In this document: piece by piece, positions 1 through 10,600 of the stretch | Position numbering within the stretch: position 1 is the first letter of the stretch | Layout of the letters: the number at the start of each line of letters is the position of its first letter | NCBI RefSeq assembly: GCF_946408925.1 | Contig: NZ_CAMJUE010000013.1 | Span: 1 to 40,975 of the forward strand | Source of the DNA: an uncultured Methanobrevibacter sp. | Lineage (GTDB): Archaea > Methanobacteriota > Methanobacteria > Methanobacteriales > Methanobacteriaceae | DNA: 40,975 nt | Direction: 5' to 3' | Made by a program: the position numbers and the translations under genes | Notes under the pieces: generated by a model | The model's database searches: none | Told to the model about the DNA's origin: nothing | What the model saw: only the letters and a program-made list of their open reading frames with translations

Positions 1-50
1 TCATGAGCTTATTTAAAGATGAACAGATGATTATCGAAGGATTTGATTAA
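1..50 (+). CDS. possible 3' end of a gene entering from the left edge
   Basis: A frame open from the window edge ends at TAA 48-50 and reads SLFKDEQMIIEGFD at its end. It is too short to identify, and could be chance. Confidence 0.25.
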   Translation, partial: MSLFKDEQMIIEGFD

Positions 51-202
51 TAATTCCATTTCGAATGATTAACTTCTGCTTTTAAATTTGATGTTGAATT
101 CTGAAGAGAGGGCATGTTTTTGAAAGAGCCAATTTTGATGACTACAAAATATTTATTAAATCATAAAAACAAAGTTAATATATTAATAACTAGGGGATAA
201 TT

Positions 203-1054
203 ATGAAATATGGGAATGGTATTGTAAAAAAGTATTCAAGGGAATACAACAGGACACTGAAAAACGGTGAGCGGAAAAAATACACAACAGAACAGATACA
301 GATTACAGTGCCAAAAAATGAAGACATATACGAAAACAAGGAAGAAGTCCTGATTATCCCAAATTCAGAAATTGAAGAGTTTAAAAGTAGAGAGGAAGAA
401 ATTAATGTATTGAGAATAGCTAATTATTTGCATGTTGAGGAAGTGAAAAAATTGGAAAAACAACTAGAAGAAAATGACGGCCCATCTACTTTGGAATATG
501 AAAAGGAAATTGAAGAGCTTAAAGCAGCAATTGAAGAAAAAAACGCTGCATTAAGTGAAATGGAAAGTAAATATGAACATTTACATCAGGACAACATCGA
601 CCACCTGAAACAGGAAAATGAAACCATCAAGGACAAACACTCAAAACTGATTATTGAAAACGAAAACCTCAAAACCAAGTTTGTCAACATGAAAACAGAA
701 AATGAAAACCTCAAAACAAAATACTCAAGCATTAAAGAGGAAAATAAGAATCTTAAAAACAAATGTTCAAATATAAAAGAGGAACACCATTCACTTAAAG
801 AAAGTTTCAATAAAGTGTCCGCAAAATATGATAACCTAAAACAGGAAAACTTCAACACCAAAACAAGCTATGCAGAAATCTATGAATTAAATGAAGACTT
901 AGAAAAAGATTATGATTCACTTTTAGGTGAATATAATGACCTTGTAGATAAATTTAATAATCTACAAGAAGAACTATATAACATTAAAACTCATCAAAGC
1001 CAAAATGAGTATATAGCAAATAGAGTTAAAGAATTTATGTTAAACAGATCCTAA
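203..1054 (+). CDS. coiled-coil protein of unknown function (283 aa)
   Basis: I do not recognise a family. Residues 1-60 are a compact, probably folded N-terminal part (KYGNGIVKKY, then TTEQIQITVP and EEVLIIPNSEI). From about residue 65 to the end the protein is almost continuous charged coiled coil. Between about residues 130 and 225 it has repeats of roughly 14 residues with the core ENLKTK or KNLKNK. No signal peptide or membrane segment is visible, so a cytoplasmic structural or scaffold role is possible but only inferred. The start follows a good ribosome site (GGGGAT at 193-198, ATG at 203). Its stop codon interlocks with that of the convergent zinc-ribbon gene (TAA 1052-1054 against TAG 1053-1051). 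Confidence 0.8.
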   Translation: MKYGNGIVKKYSREYNRTLKNGERKKYTTEQIQITVPKNEDIYENKEEVLIIPNSEIEEFKSREEEINVLRIANYLHVEEVKKLEKQLEENDGPSTLEYEKEIEELKAAIEEKNAALSEMESKYEHLHQDNIDHLKQENETIKDKHSKLIIENENLKTKFVNMKTENENLKTKYSSIKEENKNLKNKCSNIKEEHHSLKESFNKVSAKYDNLKQENFNTKTSYAEIYELNEDLEKDYDSLLGEYNDLVDKFNNLQEELYNIKTHQSQNEYIANRVKEFMLNRS

Positions 1055-1332
1055 AGAGTTTTATAGTCATCCTGAAACTCTGGATTCCACCTTTTTAATC
1101 CTGGAATAAATGTTGCTGTGATTGCTGTGGCATGAGTTTCGGCCAATCTAGGATTCTTATCCATCATCTCATGAGTTTTTCTAACTATCATCTCTTCAAG
1201 AGTTATATCCGGTTCGGTGTACTCACCATCCTGATAACAATCTTTGCAGAATTCAGGATTTAAACTGCCATCCTTATTTGTACCGTAATCCTCTTTTACA
1301 ATAGGCTGTCCGCATGAATTACAAAATCCCAT
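1051..1332 (-). CDS. putative zinc-ribbon domain protein (93 aa)
   Basis: Two CxxC pairs, C4/C7 (CNSC) and C29/C32 (CKDC), form a zinc-ribbon-like N-terminus. The C-terminal half is mostly helical (LEEMIVRKTHEMM, then a conserved-looking FIPGLKRW). Small proteins like this are often annotated as 'putative zinc ribbon domain'; the function is unknown, and nucleic-acid or protein binding is only a guess. I chose ATG at 1332 because AAGGTG lies six bases upstream; the GTG at 1341 would overlap that ribosome site. It lies downstream of fae-hps on the same strand but is separated from it by a hairpin and a T-run, so it may be expressed independently. Confidence 0.75.
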   Translation of the reverse strand: MGFCNSCGQPIVKEDYGTNKDGSLNPEFCKDCYQDGEYTEPDITLEEMIVRKTHEMMDKNPRLAETHATAITATFIPGLKRWNPEFQDDYKTL

Positions 1333-1362
1333 AGTATGCACCTTTTAAAAAAAAAATAGTTG

Positions 1363-1385
1363 TAAATTAGATTTAATCTAATTTA
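1363..1385 (-). terminator. terminator-like hairpin after fae-hps
   Basis: A perfect inverted repeat with 11-base arms (TAAATTAGATT / AATCTAATTTA) and a one-base centre lies two bases past the fae-hps stop. On the minus strand it is followed within a few bases by a run of about ten T. The stem is almost all A:T, so T-run-driven termination is likely more important than the hairpin. Confidence 0.55.
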
Positions 1386-1386
1386 C

Positions 1387-2652
1387 CTAGTCGTCTTTCA
1401 CTTGGATATTTTCATCTTCATCCATTGCAAGTCTCATATTATCCTTATCTGGGTCGAAGTACTGTAAAAAGTCTTGAGCAGCTCTTCTTACATCTCTTGA
1501 ACCGATAATGTATCTTCCTGCAATGATTATGTCTGCACCTTTGCCGATTGCATCCTTAACGTTCTTAGGTTCTATTCCGCCTGCAACAGCAACTAATGCT
1601 TTTCTGTCAGATTTTTTGTTATTGATAATTTCCTTAATGTCAAAAATGTTACCCCATTCAGTCATGTCGCCAACATCTTCGCCATGCTCTTTCTTATAGG
1701 ATTCCATATCAACATTTCTGTGTAATAACACAATATCCGGTTTTAAATCATCAGGCAATTTTCCTAGTTTTTCTTGGAAGTTATCCACATTCATCATGTC
1801 GAGAATTGAATAGATACCTTGTTTTTGAGTTTCATGAATTGCTTTAGCAATAGATTCAATAGTACCGAGACCGGAAATAGCCACTGCATCTGCAGTTTCA
1901 TCCGCTGCCATCTTAACTTCCACACGACCTACATCTAAAGTTTTTAAATCAGCAATGATGAATGCATCCGGACGTAATTCCCTGATTCTTGAAATGATAC
2001 CGACACCGAATTTTTTGACGAGAGGAGTACCTGCCTCGATTAAAATTCTTTCGTTTTCCGGTAAGTCATTAATGATCCTTTCCATTGCCTCTTCATTGTT
2101 TAAGTCAAGTGCAACTTGCAGGTAAGGTGGTGCCCAAAGTTTTTTGACTTTGAATCCCATGATTGGGTGAGTTCCACGGTCTTTTTCAGCAAGAACCTTA
2201 TCGATTGAAGGGTAACCTTCCATTGCTCTTCTGATTGCCAATTTAGTTGCTCCGTAATTGTATTGATAGATTTTTCTGTAATCTTCAGCTGAAGGGTCTA
2301 TGAATACACTGACATTGATTACAATGTCTTCCACAATATCTTTTGGAATGTATCCTTCTTCCACTGCATCTGCAACTGCTCTTGCAACAGCAGTTTGAGC
2401 TGGTCCGAAGATTTTACTTGCATCATCTAAGTCTCCGACAGTTACTTTAGGAATAATTAAAGTAGCCGGTTTGGTCATTAAGTTAGGTCTAATTACACTG
2501 GTTAAAGGAGTGTGGCCTACGGAAAGGTTAGATAAACCATTTGCAAAAGCTTGACCGACTGGTCCGTTCTTATCACCGATTAATAAGTCAACGTGTGCTA
2601 ATTCTGGGCCGTCTCCAATAAGAGCTTCTCCTATTTTATACATTGAGTCCAT
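1387..2652 (-). CDS. fae-hps: bifunctional formaldehyde-activating enzyme / 3-hexulose-6-phosphate synthase
   Basis: A two-domain fusion of 421 aa. The N-terminal Fae domain (about 1-165) begins with the family signature [14 protein letters not shown], with the conserved His at position 20, and carries out condensation of formaldehyde with tetrahydromethanopterin. The C-terminal Hps domain (about 175-405) is an OMP-decarboxylase-like TIM barrel with the DLKTLD motif. In methanogens that lack the oxidative pentose phosphate path, this fusion is known to make ribulose 5-phosphate from hexulose 6-phosphate in the reverse RuMP direction, with Fae trapping the released formaldehyde. The start at 2652 has GGAGG seven bases upstream. 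It follows thrS by 43 bases on the same strand and may be partly co-transcribed with it. A hairpin and T-run follow the stop. Confidence 0.95.
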   Translation of the reverse strand: MDSMYKIGEALIGDGPELAHVDLLIGDKNGPVGQAFANGLSNLSVGHTPLTSVIRPNLMTKPATLIIPKVTVGDLDDASKIFGPAQTAVARAVADAVEEGYIPKDIVEDIVINVSVFIDPSAEDYRKIYQYNYGATKLAIRRAMEGYPSIDKVLAEKDRGTHPIMGFKVKKLWAPPYLQVALDLNNEEAMERIINDLPENERILIEAGTPLVKKFGVGIISRIRELRPDAFIIADLKTLDVGRVEVKMAADETADAVAISGLGTIESIAKAIHETQKQGIYSILDMMNVDNFQEKLGKLPDDLKPDIVLLHRNVDMESYKKEHGEDVGDMTEWGNIFDIKEIINNKKSDRKALVAVAGGIEPKNVKDAIGKGADIIIAGRYIIGSRDVRRAAQDFLQYFDPDKDNMRLAMDEDENIQVKDD

Positions 2653-2695
2653 TAAATTTCCTCCATATTATACTATAAATTTTATTTCTAATAAA

Positions 2696-4519
2696 CTATT
2701 GGAAGTTAATCCTTTTTGAGATATCCTTTGGTAAAGGCAATTTTCTGAAAGGTTTTCCTTCACATTTAGCATTAATTTCACTGATTAATTCATCAACTGT
2801 CATTTCAACTTTTTCGCCGGTTTCACGAACAGTAACCTGGAACTTGCCTGATTCTGCTTCCTTGTCTCCAACAACGAAAATGTATGGTATCCATTCTTTG
2901 GATGCGTTTCTGATTTTTTTACCCACACTTTCATCCCTGTCGTCAATATCCACACGAATGTTTGCTGAGTTGATTTTGCTGTAGAGCTCTTCTGCAAATT
3001 CCTTGTGGGATTCAGAAATAGTTAAGATTCTTGCCTGAATAGGACTTAACCATGTTGGAAGCATTGGTGAGCGTTCATCTATTTCAATTGCGGTTTTTTC
3101 AAGCATTGCACATAATACCCTTTCGATACTTCCGGTCGGGGAAGTGTGCAGGATTGTCGGATTGTGCTGATTGCCGTCTTCACCGAGATATGTAATGTCA
3201 AACCTTTTACCGCTTTCAACATCAATTTGAACTGTAGGGTTTTCGATTGGGCGGCCTAATGCATCAATGTTTGCAAGATCAATTTTGCACACCCAGTAGT
3301 GGTGTCTTTCAGGAAGGATTTCCAAAAGGATAGGCTTTTCGAATTTTTTCGCAATTTCATACATCCACTGTTCGTTTTCGTCAAAGAAGTCCTGGGTTGC
3401 TCTGAAAATCACTTCAAAGTCAAGGTTCAAGTCCACACCGGTCTGCATACACATGTCTGTTTGCTGGGAGAATTCCTCAAGGGATGAGCGGACATCTGTA
3501 CAGAATGAATGACAATCAGGCATTGTGAATGCCCTTAATCTTTTAAGACCTACAACTTCTCCTTTTTTCTCAAAACGGAAACTGTATCTGGTCAGCTCAA
3601 AAATCTTTGCAGGGAAGTTTTTCCAGGTCAGGTATGAGTCTGACATTAATCTGAATGCTCCGAAACATGCTGCAAATCGAAGCATCAGGTTCTTTTTGGT
3701 GTCTGTTCTGTATTGTCTTTCACCGAACTTGTATGCATGCTCATAGATTGCCTGGTTGTCAAGATCATAAAAGATTGGGGTTTCAACAGGCATTGCTCCA
3801 CGCTCAACGGTAAGGTCATAAACATAATCGGCCAAAAGGTCTCTGATGAGTTTTCCTTTAGGATACCATCTGAGGTTTCCGACATCGGATGCAGGTTCAT
3901 AGTCACAGATTTCCTTTTCCCTCATCAGTTTAACATGTGGAGGTTCCCCCTCATCGGATGCTCCACGTCCAAGCTCATAGTCGACAAGCTGCTTGAATGC
4001 ATGGTTTTCGAAGTTGAAATCATCAATTTGAGTAATCTTGTCACCTTCAAGGATTTGCCATTTGGAAGGTTTTCTTTCGACTTTTTCCTCTTCCTCATCG
4101 GCAGTGATTGTTCTTGAAAGCTCACTTAAAGGGTGTCCTTTACAGGAAATTTCAAAGGCTTTATACCATCCGAAAGGTACTCTTTGAACAGTTAAGTTTT
4201 CAGCCAAAAGTGCCTGTTCTGCATCTTTCAGGATTTGAACAGCAATTTTTGGAGAACTTAATGATGAAGACAGGTGAGCATAGGGATACAATACTATATT
4301 TTCAGCCTTAACCTGATCATTAGTTTTTAAAACTTCCTTAACTAAGTTTTTAACAATACCTTCTGGATTATTTTCATCATCTTTTTCAACAGCTGTAAAT
4401 ACTACCAAAGAATCATCAAAGGAGCCTGCTTTTTTTGCTTCTTCAATATCTTCAGCTACAGGTGTCTCTTTTTTTACATTGTAGTTTAAATAATCAGAAT
4501 GAATAAGAAGTATTCTCAT
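2696..4519 (-). CDS. thrS: threonyl-tRNA synthetase, archaeal type
   Basis: This 607-aa class II synthetase charges tRNA(Thr). Residues 1-140 are the archaea-specific editing domain (start [20 protein letters not shown] near its end), which resembles D-aminoacyl-tRNA deacylase and removes mischarged serine. The catalytic core follows, with motif 2 around RYSFRFE and the Cys/His region AACFGAF and DCHSFC expected around the active-site zinc. The last ~100 residues are the anticodon-binding domain ([14 protein letters not shown]). The start at 4519 has GGTG five bases upstream. A TATA-like box lies at 4563-4574. Length and domain order match the archaeal family. Confidence 0.97.
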   Translation of the reverse strand: MRILLIHSDYLNYNVKKETPVAEDIEEAKKAGSFDDSLVVFTAVEKDDENNPEGIVKNLVKEVLKTNDQVKAENIVLYPYAHLSSSLSSPKIAVQILKDAEQALLAENLTVQRVPFGWYKAFEISCKGHPLSELSRTITADEEEEKVERKPSKWQILEGDKITQIDDFNFENHAFKQLVDYELGRGASDEGEPPHVKLMREKEICDYEPASDVGNLRWYPKGKLIRDLLADYVYDLTVERGAMPVETPIFYDLDNQAIYEHAYKFGERQYRTDTKKNLMLRFAACFGAFRLMSDSYLTWKNFPAKIFELTRYSFRFEKKGEVVGLKRLRAFTMPDCHSFCTDVRSSLEEFSQQTDMCMQTGVDLNLDFEVIFRATQDFFDENEQWMYEIAKKFEKPILLEILPERHHYWVCKIDLANIDALGRPIENPTVQIDVESGKRFDITYLGEDGNQHNPTILHTSPTGSIERVLCAMLEKTAIEIDERSPMLPTWLSPIQARILTISESHKEFAEELYSKINSANIRVDIDDRDESVGKKIRNASKEWIPYIFVVGDKEAESGKFQVTVRETGEKVEMTVDELISEINAKCEGKPFRKLPLPKDISKRINFQ

Positions 4520-4562
4520 TTAATCACCAATATATTAATGATTAAATTTTTGATTTTAATGC

Positions 4563-4574
4563 TATATATAAATT
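4563..4574 (-). promoter_or_regulatory. TATA box of thrS
   Basis: On the minus strand AATTTATATATA lies about 45-50 bases upstream of the thrS ATG. This would place the transcription start near 4542 and give a short leader holding the GGTG ribosome site. Assigned by eye only. Confidence 0.5.
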
Positions 4575-4748
4575 GGCAAAACCGATTTTGAAAGGGAAAG
4601 CGAATGTGAAAACACATGGTTTAGATTAAAAATATGCTCAATTAAAATGAATAACAGTATTTTATATAATGAATAATTATTCAATTTTTTGATTAAATTG
4701 AATCTGACAAAAATTTGATTGTATGGCAGTGGCAAGTATATATGAAGT

Positions 4749-4771
4749 GATAGAGATTAAAAATCCCTATC
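4749..4771 (-). terminator. hairpin overlapping the stop codon of the frameshifted adhesin gene
   Basis: GATAGGGATT-TTT-AATCTCTATC on the minus strand can form a ten-pair stem (one G:U) with a three-base loop. The TAG stop (4769-4767) is inside the left arm. The same 23 bases occur at 7599-7621 after the paralogous gene. Confidence 0.5.
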
Positions 4772-7432
4772 TTTTAACTTTAATGGTAGGTTTTTTAGTA
4801 AGCTTGTTAAAGTATTTGTTGCCTTTAAAGGTTACTTTAGCTTTGTAATTTCCTCTTTTGGTTAACTTTTTGATTTTGAATATCGCTTTACCTTTAGAGT
4901 TGGTTTTTGCAGTGTAGGTTTTCTTACCGATTTTAAGATATAGCTTAACTTTCTTGATGGCTTTGTTTTTGTTGTCTTTCAATACGATAGTGTATTTTTT
5001 GACTTTTGTTTTAGATTTGAAAGTTTTCTTTTTAGCGGTTAATTTTGGAGTAGCCTTTTTAACAGTGAATTTAAAGGTTTCCTTATCCCCAACAGTTGTG
5101 CCAGTTCCTGCATAGGATACGGTAGCAGTATATTGTTTAGGAACTAATTTAGCCGGAATAGTGACTGTAGCAACACCGTTAGCGTTGGTTTTTGCCTTGT
5201 ATTGTTTGCCGTTTAAGGTAATTACAACTTCAGCACCTGAAACAGGGTTTTTACCTGTACCATTGTCATTATTGTCATATAATCTGACTTCCACTTTACC
5301 GTTGTTTTGGTAAACAACCTTGACATCTTTAGCGGAAATGAATGAGGATGCCTTTACAAGGAACTCGATTTTATAGTTGTCAAAACCGTAGTAATTCTTA
5401 TCTCCAGGGCAGGTTACCAAAATGTATTGGGGACCATTATCAAAGATTTCACTAATGAATACTGTGCCGTTGATAGCCATGGTTTCATTAGCTCCTGAAG
5501 GATAGAATACAGTAATGTTTCCGGTTGCATTAGCAGGGAATTTAATAGTAATATCTGCCTGATTACCAGTAACTACAGCTTCATAAGTTGAACTGATTTG
5601 ATCTTTTAAAACTTCAGTTTCGTTGAATGAATCTGTGGTAAAGTAATTCTCATCACCGTTGTAAATGGTAAATATACGGTAGTGACCTTTCCCCAATGGA
5701 GCAACATCATCATATTTGATGATTCCATTGTCAACATCCACATCGACAGATTTTGAATTATTTCCAACCATGAATAGGAATGATGCATTTCCTTTAGCGT
5801 CCTTGCTTACATTAGCAAGAATTACAATATGGCCGAACTCATTTACAGTGATGCTGTAAACATTTAACTCAGGAACTGTTTTAGATATTACCAAAGGAGT
5901 TTCACTGTTAATGGTTACTGCATTATAATTTTCATTTTCATATGATACTGTATAATTGTATTTGCCTTTTGGTAAAATTTCCTCTTTGAAAAATGTTACA
6001 GAAGCGTTGTCTATTTTGCTTTCGCCTTCCTGAACGATTGCACCGGTCTCATTTATGACTTTAAATCTAATGTTTCCGTCAGCATTTTCATCAACAGCGG
6101 CATCAATTACAATATAACCGTACTCAGTGACCCTTGCTGTTACCTGTAAATTTGAATCGGTTTTGCCTACAGTGAAAAATGCAGTTGAAGAACTGTCTTC
6201 AACATCGTCGTCCTCATTGTTGAAAATGATAATCAGGTATTTAGCGACAGTCAGGTTAGTGATAGTGACTTTATCATCTTCAATATTGCAAACTGCGCTT
6301 TCAACAGTAGGCTGCATTCCACCATCATCTAAGCAAACTGATACAATTACATTGCTTGACCTGTTTTCGATTGTGTAGTGAACAATGAGAGGTTTTCCAT
6401 AGGTTACATTTTCAATAGGACTAATGAAAACTTTAGATTCGGGTTTTTTAATTGTAGTATTGCTTGAAATCGTATCGTTTTCACCATAATTGTTTTTAAA
6501 AACAGTTAGATTACCCTCATTATAAATGGCTGAACCGTTTTAGCAGTATTTCCATAAAATGTTGAACCTTCTACAGTTGTTTGAGTATTATTGAGTTCAA
6601 TAGCGCCACCAAATGTATTCGCTTTATTGTTGGTAAAATTTGAATCTGAAACTCTGAAATTATTGCCTTCTCCCAGAATAATGGCTCCACCTTGATCAGC
6701 AGTGTTATTATCAAATATAGAATTGCTAATAGAAGCCTCTTTTGTGGCTGCAATTGCCCCTCCACCATCAACAGCAGAATTATTTATAAATTTAGAACCA
6801 GACACATTAAGTACAGAGTCAACAGATGCGATTGCACCACCTATTTCAGCATGATTATTTTCAAATTGTGAATTTACAATTGTTGAAAGTCCTGCATTTG
6901 CAATTGCACCACCCGCTTCAGCAGTATTATTTATAAATTTACAATCATATACTAAAATTTCACCATAGATATTTAAAATTGCCCCTCCAGCTTCTGTGGC
7001 ATTACCATTAATTAAAGTAAGATTTTTTAAAGTCAAAGTGTTTCCAGCAGCCACATTAAATATTCCGCCAAGTTTTCTTGCATCAACTGTGTATTTGCCC
7101 TTACCGTCAACAGTGAAATTTTTATTGATTTGAATATCCTTATCACCATCAACTCTAATATAATCTTTTTCTAGAGTCAATTCTTTTTCTTCCACATCAA
7201 TCAAAGATTGAAGAGAAGTGAAATTATTGCCTGTATCTACAGAATCATCCAACTTGTCAGATTCATCATCTGCTTGAATATCATCAAGGGATTCTTCCAC
7301 TTTTAAAGAAGTGGAATAATCTGAAATAGATAAATCAGCATCAGCGGCAATGTCTTCTGCAGCTGAAACTGCAGAGATTGAAACAATCATCAGCATTGCC
7401 AATAATAAAATTAATATTCTTGAATTCTTCAT
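4767..7432 (-). pseudogene. adhesin-like protein, broken by a one-base frameshift
   Basis: The first frame (7432 down to 6506) gives a signal peptide (MKNSRILILLLAMLMIVSIS, then AVSAAED) and a beta-helix region of Pmp-type repeats (GGAI, NNTA, FxNN). It fails at A-K-T-V, where the intact pattern would be A-K-N-G-S-A-I-Y-N. One extra A in the run read from 6541-6538 restores a single frame through to 4767. The restored bridge reads INNEG-like text and SPIENVTYGK, matching the neighbour's SPITNVTYGN. Downstream are several Ig-like domains and a very basic C-terminal region (about 140 aa rich in K, with KATPKLTAKK) nearly identical to the neighbour's. Restored length is about 888 aa. Such proteins are exported surface adhesins in Methanobrevibacter; the basic end may hold them to the wall (inference). 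It could be a true pseudogene, a slippage-switched gene or a sequencing error. Confidence 0.85.
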
Positions 7433-7490
7433 AATTATATCCCCATAATGAGTTTATAGATTAAACTTCATTAGTATATCAATTTGACTT

Positions 7491-7502
7491 ATTATATAAA
7501 AC
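7491..7502 (-). promoter_or_regulatory. TATA box of the frameshifted adhesin gene
   Basis: GTTTTATATAAT on the minus strand lies about 60 bases before the ATG at 7432, which has its own GGGGAT ribosome site. The inferred leader is about 35 bases and contains a small inverted repeat GTTTA/TAAAC (7452-7466). Confidence 0.45.
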
Positions 7503-7598
7503 AATGTGCATTAGATTGAAATAAAAGTTGAAAATTGTTAAAAAAAAGATGAATTATGATATAGTTAATGGTGCTTTGGTGGCAAAAAATAAAAAAGT

Positions 7599-7621
7599 GA
7601 TAGAGATTAAAAATCCCTATC
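7599..7621 (-). terminator. hairpin overlapping the stop codon of the intact adhesin gene
   Basis: The same ten-pair hairpin as at 4749-4771 includes the TAG stop (7619-7617). Here it is followed on the minus strand by T-rich sequence (six T, A, six T), which makes it a better terminator candidate than its twin. Confidence 0.6.
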
Positions 7622-10600
7622 TTCTTACTTTAATTGTAGCTTTTTTAGTAAGCTTGTTAAAGTATTTGTTACCTTTAAAGGTTACTTTAGCTTTGTAAGT
7701 TCCTCTTTTGGTTAACTTTTTGATTTTAAATACTGCTTTACCTTTAGAACTGGTTTTAGCTGTGTATGTTTTCTTACCGATTTTAAGGTATACTTTAACT
7801 TTCTTGATAGCTTTGTTTTTGTTGTCTTTCAATACGATAGTGTATTTTTTGACTTTTGTTTTAGATTTGAAAGTTTTCTTTTTAGCGGTTAATTTTGGAG
7901 TAGCCTTTTTAACAGTAAATTTAAAGGTTTCCTTATCTCCGACAGTAGTGTTGGTTCCTGCGTAGGATACGGTAGCAGTATATTGTTTAGGAACTAATTT
8001 AGCTGGAATAGTTACTGTAGCAATACCTTTAGCGTTGGTGGTTGCTTTGTATGTTTTACCATTTACGGTAACAGTTACAGGAGCGTTAGCTATAGGATTG
8101 ATTCCTTTACCGTCATAATTGTCAGTTAAAGTTATAGTGACTTTACCGTTGTTTTGGTAAACAACAGGATTAGCTTTAACTTTAATGAATGAGGATGCTT
8201 TTACAAAGAAATCTGCATATACGTCATAGAATCCGTAATATTTTTCATCACCGTCATAAGTGAGTAAAACGGATTGAGCACCACTGTCAAAGATTTCATC
8301 AATTACAACAGTACCGTTTTGAATAGCATAACTAGCATTGGTACCGTAGTTTAAGAAGAAAGCGGTTGCATTACCTGATGCGTTTCCGGAGAAAGTGAAT
8401 ACAATAGTTGCCTGGTTTGCACCATCCATTATTGACACTTTACTGGTAACGTTAAGGTATTCTTTAGCGATTACAGCATCCCCAAATTTAGTACTGGTAG
8501 CGTAATGATCATCACCTGAGTAAACGGCTTTTACAGAGTAAAATCCTTTAGCAAGTACATCAGTGGTCCAATCTTGTGCTGTACCATTATCAATTTCAGC
8601 AGTTAAATTAACAATATTATCACCGGAGGAATTGGTAATAATGAAGAGTACAGTACCTGTAGCGCCTTTGGTAAGGTTAGCGAGAACTACAATTTGACCG
8701 AATTGATTTACAGTTGTGGTTACATTCATCTCAGTGCTTGCTCTGACTTTAGTTTCATTTACTGCAAATGTCTGATAGAAATCATCACTTCCCAAGAAGT
8801 CTGCTCTAACCAAATAGTCACCAATTTCAATTCCAGTAAATGTAACTTCTTCAATAGCACCGTTAGTCATGTCTTTAGTTATATTTTTAACTGCTTTTCC
8901 GTCTTTGTCAAATAAAGTAATGTTTACTTTACCGCTGACGGTATCGTTGGTAGCAGTTACTTTAACAGTTACATTGTTTTCAATAGAACTGACATCAACA
9001 TCAATAGTAGGAGCGGTTTTAGTTACATTAACATAACTAACTTCATGTGCGCCATAATATTTACCATCACCATCATAAGTAATAGCTACAGTGTAAAAGC
9101 CTTTTTCAAATGGAGTGAGTTCATCATATTCAATAGTTCCATTTTCACCAATTTCAATAGGAACAGTCAAGTTTTTACCAGTATCAGTGTTGATGAATAA
9201 GAAAGTAACATTACCAGATACACCTTTAGTAATATTTGCATTAACAACAATAGCACCAATTTTGTCTACAGTAACATTTATAATTTCAATGACAGGAACT
9301 TCTTTAGCGATTTCAACATCAGCAAAAGCAGTACAATTGGTATGATAATCATCCCCTGAGTAAATGGCTTTTACATTGTAAAATCCTTTAGCAAGTACAT
9401 CAGTGGTCATATCTAGTGCAGTACCATCAAGAATTTCAGCAGTTAAATTAACAATATTATCAGCGGATGAATTAGTAATAATGAAGAGTACAGTACCTGT
9501 AGCACCTTTGGTAAGGTTAGCGAGAACTACAATTTGACCGAATTGATTAACAGTTGCGGTTACATTCATCTCAGTGCTTGCTATGACTTTAGTTTCATTT
9601 ACTGCAAATGTCTGATAGAAATCATCACTTCCCAAGAAGTCTGCTCTAACCAAATAGTCACCAATTTCAATTCCAGTAAATGTAACTTCTTCAATAGCAC
9701 CGTTAGTCATGTCTTTAGTTATATTTTTAACTGCTTTTCCGTCTTTGTCAAATAAAGTAATGTTTACTTTACCACTGACAGTATTATTGTCAGCAATTAC
9801 TTTAACGGTTACATTGTTTTCAATAGAACTGACGTAAACATCAATAGCAGGAGCGGTTTTAGTTACATTTACATCCTCTGAAGTACTAGTTTCTATAGTT
9901 TCATAGTATTTATCATCACCATTATAACCGATTTGCACATAATAATAACCTTTCTCAAAAGGAGTATTTTCATCATATTCGATAGTTCCATTTTCACCAA
10001 TTTCAATAGGAACAGTCAAGTTTTTACCGGTGTCAGTGTTATAGAAATAGAAATTGACACTACCTGTTGCATCTTTAGTAATATTTGCTTTAATAACAAT
10101 CATACCATATTCATTTACCTCAGCGCTTTTAATATCAATATGAGCAACTTCCTTATCTACAACCAATGGAGTTTCACTGTTAATGGTGGTTGTATTATAA
10201 TTTTCATTTTCATATGATACAGTATAATTATATTTGCCTTTTGGTAAAACAGTTAATTCAGCGAATTTAGCAGCACCGTTTTCGATTTCTTCTTCACCTT
10301 CAAGAACAACAGCGCCAGTTTCATTGATGACTTTGAATGTAATGTTTCCAACAGCATTTTTGTCAACAGTAGCATCGATTTCAATAATACCTACCGCATT
10401 GACTTTAGCTGTGACCTGTAAATTAGGGTCAGCTTTGTTTACAGTGAAGAATGAAGATGATGAATTACCATAAACATTATTATCTTCATTGTTGAAAACA
10501 ATGATTAAATATTTACCAGCAGTCAAGTTAGTAATAGCGATTGTTTCATTATCTATTATTTTGATTATAGCAGTTTCGACAGTAGGTTGCATATTTCCAT

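Noticed and set aside
586-861. Open frame antisense to the coiled-coil gene
   Set aside because: It is a by-product of the A-rich repeated Lys/Glu/Asn codons; Phe/Leu/Ser-rich translation without ribosome site.
4767-7432. Programmed ribosomal frameshift in the broken adhesin
   Set aside because: The site is only four A with no classic slippery heptamer or following structure that I can see; simple deletion explains it better.
7708-10473. Several plus-strand frames across the large adhesin
   Set aside because: They repeat with the 840-bp unit and are shadows of the repeated Ig-like domains; no ribosome sites.
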